From assembly GCF_002259595.1 (NCBI RefSeq), contig NZ_MWWU01000002.1, forward strand, positions 434,001 through 498,000: 64,000 bases of DNA, read 5' to 3'. A program made the translations under genes and the position numbers. The notes below the pieces were generated by a model that was given only the letters and a program-made list of their open reading frames with translations, ran no database searches and was not told the origin of the DNA. The stretch comes from Aeriscardovia aeriphila. GTDB taxonomy: Bacteria; Actinomycetota; Actinomycetes; Actinomycetales; Bifidobacteriaceae. Positions within the stretch are counted from its first letter, which is position 1, and each line of letters opens with the position of its first letter. This document shows positions 24,566-32,669 of the stretch, piece after piece.

Positions 24566-25594
24566 TTATTCCTCACTTTTGCTCGCAACAGCGTGCGCAA
24601 TTTTACTCACCGTGACCCAACAGTCAGTGGTAATCTCGGGCATCTGGTCGATAAGCTCACGGGTTTGAGATTGCCACTGCTCCGGATCAGCCGCCAAACG
24701 GCCAAAGCTCACCGGAGACATCAGAGCCACTGACTCGCGCTCTTCAGGGCTTGCCAGGGGGCTGGTTTGCGTCACGCGAATAGAGCTTATGAGTTCCATG
24801 CGAGGATCATTCTTCAACAACTCCAAAGCATCAGAAGTGCCTGCAGGAGCAAGACCCAAAGCTGTGCGCAACTGCTTCATGTGCTCTGGGGCGGGAATGA
24901 CCTTGATCAGCCAGCCGCCAGGCGCGACACGCGAGAAGTCTTCATATTGTGCTGGCGCGAAAACGTTGAGAATGACGTTCACCGTGTTAGCGCGCACGGG
25001 AAGGTGGGCTCCATCTCCCACTACCCACAAGCTTGGGCCTCCCCCGCGAGCTGCTTCTTTGATGGCGTCAGCGGAAATATCGCAGCCGATGACGGTGACC
25101 TGCTGCTGTGCGCTGTTGGCTTCCCGCGCACTGATGTGAGTGTCGGAGTTGTCGTCTGACGCAGTGGCAGAGCTGCCCTCTAGCGCATTGGCAGAGTTGG
25201 TGACGGGCTCTGCACTGGGTTCAGCAAGCCCAGCGGTTACGGTTTTCGTGACAGTTCCATCGCCGCAGCCCACGTCCAGAATGGTGATCTGCTCAGGTGA
25301 TTCACCACTACCCTGCTGTATACCACGAATACATGTATTCAGAGCTTTAGTGATGGCCTGCTCTATGTCGTGGTACAAGCCCAGACGGGTGCGCAAGGCT
25401 CGGTTGGAGAAGAAATCAGCAGTGTAATGGCTGGAATTCCTCGCATTGCGGCGCAGATCAACGTAGCCGTGGCGGTTGATGGAAAAGCTATGGTGGTTCT
25501 CACAGCGCAGAAATGCCCCGTCTAATGCCAAAGCTTCGTGGCAGACGGGGCACTCGAGTGGCGCGTGAGCAAACTTAGCGATTGCTTGGCGCAT
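24566..25594 (-). CDS. 23S rRNA (guanine-N1)-methyltransferase, RlmA family
   Basis: A protein of 342 residues. The N-terminus binds zinc through CPVC and the following C-x3-H of RCENHHSF; the family uses CxxC plus C and H to bind rRNA. SHYTADFFSNRALRTRLG is the family's D-x-x-x-F signature. The Rossmann methyltransferase has ILDVGCGDGTVTK (SAM binding) and VILNVFAPAQYEDFSRVAPGGWL. An insert of about 45 low-complexity residues separates the first two strands (Ser/Ala/Asp-rich, about 130-175) and is unusual. Members methylate G745 or G748 in helix 35, some giving tylosin or macrolide tolerance; which guanine cannot be told. Confidence 0.87.
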   Translation of the reverse strand: MRQAIAKFAHAPLECPVCHEALALDGAFLRCENHHSFSINRHGYVDLRRNARNSSHYTADFFSNRALRTRLGLYHDIEQAITKALNTCIRGIQQGSGESPEQITILDVGCGDGTVTKTVTAGLAEPSAEPVTNSANALEGSSATASDDNSDTHISAREANSAQQQVTVIGCDISADAIKEAARGGGPSLWVVGDGAHLPVRANTVNVILNVFAPAQYEDFSRVAPGGWLIKVIPAPEHMKQLRTALGLAPAGTSDALELLKNDPRMELISSIRVTQTSPLASPEERESVALMSPVSFGRLAADPEQWQSQTRELIDQMPEITTDCWVTVSKIAHAVASKSEE

Positions 25595-25606
25595 ATTCTT
25601 TACTCG

Positions 25607-26638
25607 TCACTCATGGGTTTCATCATCGGATGGCTCAGCGGATTTGAACTGCTCAGCCGCATCGGAAGATTCATCGGAGTCAGAAGAATCCGTGGTGCTG
25701 GTCTTGGCGTCCTCTTCTGCAGCCTTGCCCTTGCCTTCTTCAGCGGCCTCGCGAGCGAGATCATCCGCAGTGACCTTCGCCAAAGTTTCGCGAGCAGCCT
25801 TCAAGCTCTGGCCGTTGAACACCAGGTAGCAGAACAGCGCGATGCCCAAGATGACGCAGATAATAGCAGCCCACACGTTGGTGCGAATACCCAGAATCTC
25901 GCTGGAAAGGTTGATGCGCAACATCTCAATCCACGAGCGGCCCAGGCCATACCACATCAGGTAAAACGCCATCTGCATGCCGACCTTCAGCTTGCTGGCA
26001 ATCTTACCCAAACCCCACACGATGATGGCAGCGCCGATCAAATTCCAGATCATCTCATACAAGAAGGTCGGGTGGAACAGCGTTCCCGCAGGGCAAGTTG
26101 AACCGGTGTAGCATTGTTGCGACTTACCAATAGCATCAGCAGAGTTGAGTTTCAAACCCCATGGCAGGGTAGTTGGCATACCGTAAAGCTCTTGGTTAAA
26201 CCAATTGCCCAAACGGCCAATCGCCTGGGCAACGAGCAAGCCTGGTGCCAAAGCGTCGGCGAGAAGCAACAGAGAATACTTCTTGTGGTGAGCCCAGATA
26301 CCCGCGGCCAGCGAGCCGCCGATCAAAGCGCCAAAGATTGCCATTCCGCCATGCCACACCTTCAAGATCTCACTCGGGTCACCATTCGGCGGGAAGTAAG
26401 CGTTCGGCACTGTCAACACGTGGAAAATGCGTGCGCCAATCAAACCGAAAACAATCGAGATCAGAGCAACATCGAGAACCTGATCAAAAGTTCCTCCGAG
26501 CTTCTTCCATCGGTGCGTGAGAATCCACACCGCGACAATCATGCCCGTGAGCATGGTGATGGCATACATGTGAATGGTCAGCGGCCCGATCTGAAACTGC
26601 GAGAAAGTTGGAGACGGGATGTAGGCAAGCGTGTGCAC
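25607..26638 (-). CDS. lgt: Prolipoprotein diacylglyceryl transferase
   Basis: About 343 residues with seven or so membrane helices; transfers diacylglycerol from phosphatidylglycerol to the lipobox Cys of prolipoproteins. Seen: PLTIHMYAITMLTG, GARIFHVL, the signature AQAIGRLGNWFNQELYG, HPTFLYEMIWN, and GLGRSWIEMLR near the end. A Glu/Ala/Ser-rich cytoplasmic tail (about residues 285-343) is longer than usual but common in actinobacterial Lgt. The start is taken as GTG 26638, 6 bases after GGGGGAG, rather than the TTG at 26653. Two lipoprotein genes in this window (40.7 kb and 56.8 kb) would be substrates. Confidence 0.92.
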   Translation of the reverse strand: MHTLAYIPSPTFSQFQIGPLTIHMYAITMLTGMIVAVWILTHRWKKLGGTFDQVLDVALISIVFGLIGARIFHVLTVPNAYFPPNGDPSEILKVWHGGMAIFGALIGGSLAAGIWAHHKKYSLLLLADALAPGLLVAQAIGRLGNWFNQELYGMPTTLPWGLKLNSADAIGKSQQCYTGSTCPAGTLFHPTFLYEMIWNLIGAAIIVWGLGKIASKLKVGMQMAFYLMWYGLGRSWIEMLRINLSSEILGIRTNVWAAIICVILGIALFCYLVFNGQSLKAARETLAKVTADDLAREAAEEGKGKAAEEDAKTSTTDSSDSDESSDAAEQFKSAEPSDDETHE

Positions 26639-26737
26639 AATAAGCTCCCCCAATATAAACTAATAGCCTCACGCATTCTAGCGCGTGAGGCCGAGTAAGC
26701 GGAATGATAATCTCAAGAAACCCTCAAGCCACCAGCG

Positions 26738-27724
26738 TTACACACCGAAAAGTGTGAGAGCGCCGTAAACAAATGGGGCGCACAGCAAAATCGAGTCGAC
26801 ACGGTCGAGCACACCACCATGGCCCTTAAGCAAGAAGCCCATGTCCTTAATGCCCAAATCGCGCTTGAGCATCGAGGCCGACAAATCGCCCAGCGTGCCC
26901 ACAATAGTGAGGACCAAGCCCAAGACGATTGGCTTCCACCAGCCAAAGTGAAGGAAATCAGCAGTAAAGCCAAAACCATAGAAAGCCACAGTGCCGATCA
27001 CCGCGAAGAGAGCGGAACCAGCCAAGCCTTCCCACGACTTCTTCGGAGAAATGCGCGGAGACAGCTTATGCTTACCGAAAGCCGCACCAAAAATCAGACC
27101 GCCCGTGTCCGAAAGGGCCGGAACGAAAACAGCCATGAACAGACGCCACTGATACTGCTTTTGCGTGAGCATGAGAATAAGGAAGCCAGCGAGCAGCGGA
27201 ATGTAGAGCACGGAGAGAACCGTGGCCACGATATTGCGCAAGCCCAACGGCATGAGCGTACGGTGCAAGGCAGGAGAATCGAAAGGCTGATCGGGGTCGA
27301 GACCGCGCTTCTTCATCGCATCGAGCTCTACCTTCTTCGCCTGCTTGGCAACGATCTGCGGGGTAGAAAAGCCAGCCAAATTGAGCATGCAGGCGCACAA
27401 AATGACCAGTACCAGCGCAGTGGCGAAACTCACGGCAAAGCCCATCACATGGTCAGGCGAATACCAGGTGGCGAGAAGCACATAAGCAGAACCGACCGTC
27501 AAGCCTAAGAACGGGATGGTGATGTGAGCCACCGTCATATCGACCTTCAGTTCCCACACCGCGATGAGCATGAACGCGAGGATGAGGTAGGTGAAGGCGT
27601 GAGATGAGGCGAGAAGAACGCCCAACACGCCGATCACGAGAATGGCTCCGGTCGCAATCGCCTGAGGCATGTTGCGGCCAGTGCGTTTATTGATATCAGC
27701 AAGCTCATCTTTGCGCTTATTCAT
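26738..27724 (-). CDS. cdsA: Phosphatidate cytidylyltransferase
   Basis: About 328 residues with roughly eight membrane segments; makes CDP-diacylglycerol from CTP and phosphatidate, the precursor for PgsA. The C-terminal CDS signature is clear: SMLKRDLGIKDMG then KGHGGVLDRVDS. The central loop has a basic, cytoplasmic insert (KQAKKVELDAMKKRGL). Start ATG 27724 has a strong GAGGAATA site; the reading frame extends upstream without conserved sequence. It lies downstream of frr in the classic rpsB-tsf-pyrH-frr-cdsA order. A hairpin between frr and cdsA suggests partial separation of transcripts. Confidence 0.93.
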   Translation of the reverse strand: MNKRKDELADINKRTGRNMPQAIATGAILVIGVLGVLLASSHAFTYLILAFMLIAVWELKVDMTVAHITIPFLGLTVGSAYVLLATWYSPDHVMGFAVSFATALVLVILCACMLNLAGFSTPQIVAKQAKKVELDAMKKRGLDPDQPFDSPALHRTLMPLGLRNIVATVLSVLYIPLLAGFLILMLTQKQYQWRLFMAVFVPALSDTGGLIFGAAFGKHKLSPRISPKKSWEGLAGSALFAVIGTVAFYGFGFTADFLHFGWWKPIVLGLVLTIVGTLGDLSASMLKRDLGIKDMGFLLKGHGGVLDRVDSILLCAPFVYGALTLFGV

Positions 27725-27769
27725 TATTCCTCCCCATCGTTGAGGGACTTGGTCGGCTGTGCATAAGCA

Positions 27770-27794
27770 AAAGGCCGATGAGGTATCGGCCTTT
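27770..27794 (-). terminator. Terminator between frr and cdsA
   Basis: AAAGGCCGAT (27770-27779) pairs with ATCGGCCTTT (27785-27794); on the minus strand a T-rich tract follows. It should end or attenuate frr transcripts before cdsA. Confidence 0.75.
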
Positions 27795-27899
27795 CTCATG
27801 CGTTCCACTGAAGTAACAGTGATGTAACTACGGTTCACCAGTACAAACCGCGGCTCAACTGTGATGTAACTGCGGTTATCGAGAACCTGTTCAGCCAGC

Positions 27900-28454
27900 T
27901 CAGACCTCGAGAATTTCCTTCTGCTTGGTGTCCAGCAGCTGATCGATCAGATCGGAGTTCTTCTTGGTTAGCGTGTCGAGCTGCTTGAAGATGTTGTCGC
28001 GATCGTCCTCGGTCAGCTCGTCATCCTTGAGCTGCTTTTCCACGGTTTCGCGAGCCTTACGACGAATATTGCGCAGGCCAACCTTGCCCTTCTCAGCCTC
28101 ATCCTTGGCAAGCTTGACGTACTCCTTACGTCTCTCCTCCGTCATCTCTGGCAGGGTGATTCGAATCACATTGCCGTCACGAGCTGGGGAAACGCCGAGA
28201 TCTGAGTCGCGAATTGCCTTCTCCACAGCGGAAATCTGAGACTGATCGAAGGGAGAAACTGCGAGAGCGCGTGGCTCAGGAACGGAGATGGTTGCCAGCT
28301 GCTTTAAAGGAGTTGGTGCGCCGTAATAGTTCACCATAATGCCGTTGAGCAGCGATGGGTTTGCGCGACCCGTACGAATACCAACGAAGTTCTCCTTCGT
28401 GGCTTCAATGGTCTTGCCCATCTGTTCCGTAGCTTCATCCACAATGCCAGCCAT
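27900..28454 (-). CDS. frr: Ribosome recycling factor
   Basis: A protein of 184 residues, normal for RRF; with EF-G it splits post-termination ribosomes. Family features: TRGxR-like GIRTGRANPSLLNGI, YYGAPTPLKQLATI, EPRALAVSPFDQSQI, AIRDSDLGVSPARDGNVIRITLPEMTEERRKEYVK and the long coiled C-terminal helix. Start ATG 28454 follows a GGGAGG site. It lies after pyrH, the usual partner. Confidence 0.97.
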   Translation of the reverse strand: MAGIVDEATEQMGKTIEATKENFVGIRTGRANPSLLNGIMVNYYGAPTPLKQLATISVPEPRALAVSPFDQSQISAVEKAIRDSDLGVSPARDGNVIRITLPEMTEERRKEYVKLAKDEAEKGKVGLRNIRRKARETVEKQLKDDELTEDDRDNIFKQLDTLTKKNSDLIDQLLDTKQKEILEV

Positions 28455-28580
28455 ATAACCTCCCTATAAATCCAACGCAACTTTGCGTTGAAGCTTGTTG
28501 TTCTAATTTACCAGTTTTGTCGCGCCCGCGCTCGCTCGGCATGTGCGCCGGCCGGTTCGCAGGCAAATGGCCTGAGATTA

Positions 28581-29324
28581 TCAGGCTGCGAAGCTCGACT
28601 CCACATCTGCTGCAACCAGAGTGCCAATCTCCTCGCCCAACAAAGCGCGAGTAACATTACCTGGCTCCTCCAAACCAAAGACGCGAATGCGCTGGTTGTT
28701 GTCGTGAGCCATGGAAAGAGCAGAAGAATCCATCACTGCCAAGTTGTTGACGATGGCATCGTGGAAGTTGAGCACGTCGTAACGGCGAGCGGAAGAATCC
28801 TTACGCGGGTCAGCGTTGTACACACCATCCACGCCGTTCTTACCCATCACCACTTCAGAGCAGTGAATTTCGAGCGAACGCTGAATAGAAACGGTGTCGG
28901 TGGAGAAGTACGGCATGCCAGCGCCTGCACCGAAAATCACCACGCGGCCCTTTTCCAAGTGGCGGATTGCCTTCAAAGGAATATACGGCTCAGCAACCTG
29001 GGCCATAGCGATGGCGGTTTGCACGCGAGTAGGCTGGCCAGCGTTCTCCAAGAAGTCTTGCAAAGCCAGGCAGTTCATGACGGTGCCGAGCATACCCATG
29101 TAGTCGCCGCGGGAACGGTCCAAACCGGCCTGCTGCAATTCAGCTCCGCGGAAGAAGTTGCCGCCGCCCACGACGATGCCCACCTGAACACTCTGCTGTA
29201 CGGCTTGCTTGATCTCCTGTGCGATTCGGCTGATAACAACAGTGTCGATTCCCACTTTTCCGCCGCCAAAAGCTTCACCAGAGAGCTTAAGAAGGACGCG
29301 GCGTGGCTTGCTTGCTTCAGTCAT
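28581..29324 (-). CDS. pyrH: Uridylate kinase
   Basis: About 247 residues; phosphorylates UMP to UDP in the hexameric amino acid kinase family. Hallmarks: [67 protein letters not shown] and [17 protein letters not shown] 29324 is chosen for its GGGGG site and conserved context; the frame is open upstream. Its stop (TGA) is the first three bases of a CTGATAATCTCAGG word (28572-28585). Confidence 0.96.
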   Translation of the reverse strand: MTEASKPRRVLLKLSGEAFGGGKVGIDTVVISRIAQEIKQAVQQSVQVGIVVGGGNFFRGAELQQAGLDRSRGDYMGMLGTVMNCLALQDFLENAGQPTRVQTAIAMAQVAEPYIPLKAIRHLEKGRVVIFGAGAGMPYFSTDTVSIQRSLEIHCSEVVMGKNGVDGVYNADPRKDSSARRYDVLNFHDAIVNNLAVMDSSALSMAHDNNQRIRVFGLEEPGNVTRALLGEEIGTLVAADVESSFAA

Positions 29325-29416
29325 GTGAGACCCCCAGCATCGAAGAGTTGTAGTATTTCCACACTCTGTGGTCAAGTCTAAGCAAACTTAGTGACAGAAG
29401 GCGAGGATAAAAAAGA

Positions 29417-29461
29417 CCAGCCTCTCCCCTATACAGCAAAACGCTGTAAGAGAGAGGCTGG
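29417..29461 (-). terminator. tsf terminator
   Basis: CCAGCCTCTC (29417-29426) pairs with GAGAGGCTGG (29452-29461); an inner pair CAGC/GCTG extends it. On the minus strand a T6 run follows (AAAAAAG on the plus strand, 29409-29415). A TGATAATCT word (29468-29476) lies between this hairpin and the tsf stop. Confidence 0.85.
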
Positions 29462-29495
29462 CCATTCAGATTATCACCAGTGAAGGTGAGCGAAG

Positions 29496-30371
29496 TCACT
29501 CCTCGGAGGATTCCTCAGCAGCTTCTTCTTCGCCCTTACCAACCTCAATGCGGACGAACTGCTCGAGCTTGCCGCCGGTCTTCTCGACGAGCTGGCCCAC
29601 GGTGACCTTAGGATCCTTGACGAATGCCTGGTCGACGAGCACGGTGTCCTTGAAGAAGGCCTTGATAGCACCCTTGACGATGTTTGGAATGATCTTCTCT
29701 GGCTTGCCCTGCTCACGGAACTTGTTGGTCTCGACCTCAGTCTCGTGGTCGATGACGTCCTGTGGAACGTCCTCTTCGGTGAGCCACTTTGGAGCCATTG
29801 CAGAAATCTGCAGGTTCACATCGTGAGCAACCTCAGCAGCCTTCTCGTCGGTGGCAACCATAGCAACGGTGGATGGTGGGAACTCAGCAGACTTCTTGTG
29901 AGCGTACACATCCACGCGCTCGCCCTCGATGCGAGCGAACTGACCGAGCTTGACGTGCTCCTTAAACAGAGCACCAGCCTCGGTAATGGTGTCAGCAACA
30001 GTGCCCTGAGCGGTCTTTGCAGCGAGGATCTCCTCAGCAGTGGTTGCCTTTGCAGCGACCATAGCTTCCACGATCTCGTTACCATACTGAACGAACTGTG
30101 GGGTCTCAGCAACGAAGTCGGTCTCAGCGTTCAGCTCGACTGCGTAACCCACCTGCTTGCCGTTCTCCTCGACGACCTTGTATGCAACAAGGCCTTCCTG
30201 AGCCTTACGGCCTTCGCGCTTACCAGCGGCCTGAACACCCTTCTCACGAAGAATGTCCTTTGCCTTCTGCACATCGCCATCAGCTTCGGTGAGTGCAGCC
30301 TTCACGGCCATCATGCCAGCGCCGGTATCTTCACGAACCTGCTTAATCAGTGCCAGCGAAATTGCTGCCAT
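29496..30371 (-). CDS. tsf: Elongation factor Ts
   Basis: A protein of 291 residues, guanine nucleotide exchange factor for EF-Tu. The N-terminal TDVGxGMM-like ALIKQVREDTGAGMMAVKAALTEADGD and KAGKREG-like AAGKREGRKAQEG are diagnostic, followed by NAETDFVA, the two-core dimerisation region and a Glu-rich tail. Start ATG 30371 follows GAGAGGAG. It is co-oriented with rpsB, 163 bases downstream of it. Confidence 0.97.
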   Translation of the reverse strand: MAAISLALIKQVREDTGAGMMAVKAALTEADGDVQKAKDILREKGVQAAGKREGRKAQEGLVAYKVVEENGKQVGYAVELNAETDFVAETPQFVQYGNEIVEAMVAAKATTAEEILAAKTAQGTVADTITEAGALFKEHVKLGQFARIEGERVDVYAHKKSAEFPPSTVAMVATDEKAAEVAHDVNLQISAMAPKWLTEEDVPQDVIDHETEVETNKFREQGKPEKIIPNIVKGAIKAFFKDTVLVDQAFVKDPKVTVGQLVEKTGGKLEQFVRIEVGKGEEEAAEESSEE

Positions 30372-30437
30372 GTGCGTCTCCTCTCGGTGCTAGAAACTAG
30401 CAACACTTTTCCTGAAAAATTTGGGGAGAGCTACGCG

Positions 30438-30464
30438 AGATTATCACGCGGTGACAATCTTGAG
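30438..30464. repeat. Inverted pair of the recurring word between rpsB and tsf
   Basis: AGATTATCAC (30438-30447), GCG, then GTGACAATCTTGAG (30451-30464): ten bases pair with one mismatch. It sits in the rpsB-tsf spacer, where partial termination between these genes is common in other bacteria. Confidence 0.6.
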
Positions 30465-30534
30465 CCATTGAAAACTTCAACAGCGTGACGCGCAACTCTC
30501 CACTCGCTGAAATTCAGCTTGTTTGTGACGAGAG

Positions 30535-31347
30535 TCACTCGGACTTCTCAGAAGCCTCTTCGCTCTTCTTAGAATCGTCGGAGTTCAAGAGATCCTTTTC
30601 CCACTCAGCCATTGGCTCAGCAGACTTCTCCTCAGCCTTGTCAGCAGTCTTGCCCTTGTCACGAGCCAACAGACCATCAGCAACAGCGTCAGCCATGAAC
30701 TTGGTCAGCAGCTCAATGCCGCGGATGGCGTCATCGTTAGCTGGGATTGGGTAGTTGACGAGGTCTGGATCAGTGTTGGTATCAACGAGAGCCACGACTG
30801 GGATACCGAGCTTACGAGCTTCATCCACAGCGAGAGCTTCCTTGTTGATGTCCACGACGAAGAGTGCGGAAGGAGTGCGGTTCATGTTAGCGATACCGCC
30901 GAGCTCGCGAACGAGCTTGTCCTTTTCGCGGGAGAGAAGCAGGAGCTCCTTCTTGGTCAGGCCAGAAGCCTTGGTATCCTCGAAGTCCATCTCCTGCAGT
31001 TCCTTCATGCGAGAAACGCGGCCGGAAACGGTCTGGAAGTTGGTGAGCATACCACCCAGCCAGCGCTGAGCAACGTATGGCATACCAACGCGGGTTGCCT
31101 GCTCGGCGATAGCCTTCTGAGCCTGCTTCTTGGTGCCGACGAAGAGAACGGTGCCATTGTGAGCAACGGTCTCCTTGACGAAGTCATAAGCCACGTCGAG
31201 AGCGTCAAGAGTCTTGAACAGATCGATGATGTGAATGCCGTTGCGATCCATGAGGATGAACTGCTTCATCTTTGGGTTCCAACGACGGGTCTGATGACCG
31301 AAATGAACTCCAGCGTTCAGGAGTTCGCTCATGGTGATCTGAGTCAT
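30535..31347 (-). CDS. rpsB: Ribosomal protein S2
   Basis: A protein of 270 residues of the 30S subunit. Conserved: [16 protein letters not shown] at the start, [31 protein letters not shown], and [25 protein letters not shown] near 190-215. The C-terminal 45 residues are an acidic, Ser/Lys-rich extension typical of actinobacteria. Start ATG 31347 follows AGAAAGG. It heads rpsB-tsf-pyrH-frr. Confidence 0.97.
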   Translation of the reverse strand: MTQITMSELLNAGVHFGHQTRRWNPKMKQFILMDRNGIHIIDLFKTLDALDVAYDFVKETVAHNGTVLFVGTKKQAQKAIAEQATRVGMPYVAQRWLGGMLTNFQTVSGRVSRMKELQEMDFEDTKASGLTKKELLLLSREKDKLVRELGGIANMNRTPSALFVVDINKEALAVDEARKLGIPVVALVDTNTDPDLVNYPIPANDDAIRGIELLTKFMADAVADGLLARDKGKTADKAEEKSAEPMAEWEKDLLNSDDSKKSEEASEKSE

Positions 31348-31604
31348 GAGTGTACCTTTCTGTCGGTTATTACCTAGTCATGAGCACCTGGACACAGCAT
31401 AAAGCCGACCGACGCAGGCCATCGCAGTCATGACGCGTATTTGTGTATGCGGTTGACAATAAAAATGCTCGTTAAGCTCGCGACCAGCCTTTCAAGCGGT
31501 GCATACAGCCTTCCATAGTAACCGACAGAGCGTACTTTTTCACGAGACTTTTCGCCTGGCTTTCTCCCCTCGGATTTTCGCCTGGCTTTCTCTCATCTGG
31601 ATTG

Positions 31605-32099
31605 TCAGCGCTGGGTGAACGGGTGCTCGCGCATATAGCGCATGGCTGCCTTACGGTCGTCCTTTTCCAAGCGATCCAGGTACACATGGCCGTCCAAGTG
31701 GTCGCACTCATGCTGGATCATGCGGCCCATCAAACCCTTACCTTCCAACACCACCGGCTTGCCGTCGAGGTCGATGCCGGTAGCCTTCGCATAGTCGGCG
31801 CGAGGGGTTTTATACCACAGCCCTGGCAGGGAAAGGCAGCCTTCCTCACCGTACTGCTCACCCGATTTTTCAACGATCTTGGGGTTAATAATGTAGCCGA
31901 TCTTGCCGTCGATGTTGTAGCTGAACACCCTGAGATTAACACCGATCTGATTGGCCGACAGGCCTGCGCGACCCGGGTCATCCACAGTTTCCATCAGGTC
32001 TGTCACCAGCTGGCGAACAGCAGGCGTGATTTCCTTGACCTCGTCGCAGGGCGTGCGCAGCACTGGGTCAGGAACAACGCGAATCTGGCGAATAGTCAT
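31605..32099 (-). CDS. def: Peptide deformylase
   Basis: A protein of 164 residues; removes formyl from the N-terminal Met of nascent proteins. Motif 1 is the slightly unusual [11 protein letters not shown] (canonical GxGLAAxQ), motif 2 is EGCLSLPG (metal-binding Cys), motif 3 is [10 protein letters not shown] (HExxH). Motif 1 has Arg-Ala before Gly and Ser for Ala, seen in some type 1 and 3 deformylases. Start ATG 32099 follows GAAAGGGGAG. It is monocistronic, with a variant of the recurring word at its stop. Confidence 0.95.
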   Translation of the reverse strand: MTIRQIRVVPDPVLRTPCDEVKEITPAVRQLVTDLMETVDDPGRAGLSANQIGVNLRVFSYNIDGKIGYIINPKIVEKSGEQYGEEGCLSLPGLWYKTPRADYAKATGIDLDGKPVVLEGKGLMGRMIQHECDHLDGHVYLDRLEKDDRKAAMRYMREHPFTQR

Positions 32100-32243
32100 T
32101 GTCTCCCCTTTCCTCTCTACTTTCCACTTCCCACTTCACAGCGGTGGCAACTGAACCATCAGACTTGTATCGGAAAGTTTTCTTGCTTGTACCGGCAGGT
32201 TTCTCGCCTTTCCGGTAGTTTCTGGCTTATACCTGCTGTCAGG

Positions 32244-32669
32244 TTAGTCTCTCCTCTTGAACACTTTGCTGGCAATTGACTTCCACAAATGGTGAGGAAT
32301 TGAGCGTTCGCGCTTGATAGCAGCCGGCAGCAGAGGGCAACCCACACAGATGAGCGAGTCCGGGTTGGGATCGCACGCTCCTTGATTGCAGGCGGCGACC
32401 GAGACGAAAGCGATATCTGTGCCGTTGACCTGAGGGTGGTCTTGCAACCAATCGAGGCTCAGTTTGACGAAGTCGAGGGGAACGCGGCGAGATTGCGCAA
32501 TAGCGTACGGGCTTTTGCCGCACTGTAAATCTTGGACCACTAAGCTTAACAAGGTGGGCTGGGAGGTGTCCTGCGGCCTATTGGTGCGGCGAAAACCGGC
32601 GTTGTCGTCGGCCTCAGTTTTGCGAAAACCCTCGTTATTACTGGGGTGAGTAGCTTGAAAGCCTTTCAT
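32244..32669 (-). CDS. FeoC-like cysteine-containing winged-helix protein
   Basis: A protein of 141 residues whose ATG overlaps the feoB stop (ATGA), so it is coupled to iron uptake. Residues 38-75 (TLLSLVVQDLQCGKSPYAIAQSRRVPLDFVKLSLDWL) form a probable helix-turn-helix. Residues 92-115 hold a Cys cluster (CNQGACDPNPDSLICVGCPLL: C-x4-C-x7-C-x2-C) and the C-terminus is basic. FeoC proteins of enterobacteria are about 80 residues with a winged helix and [4Fe-4S]-binding Cys, and protect or regulate FeoB. Position and features agree, but spacing and size differ, so homology to FeoC is uncertain. The name FeoC-like reflects role by context. Confidence 0.6.
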   Translation of the reverse strand: MKGFQATHPSNNEGFRKTEADDNAGFRRTNRPQDTSQPTLLSLVVQDLQCGKSPYAIAQSRRVPLDFVKLSLDWLQDHPQVNGTDIAFVSVAACNQGACDPNPDSLICVGCPLLPAAIKRERSIPHHLWKSIASKVFKRRD

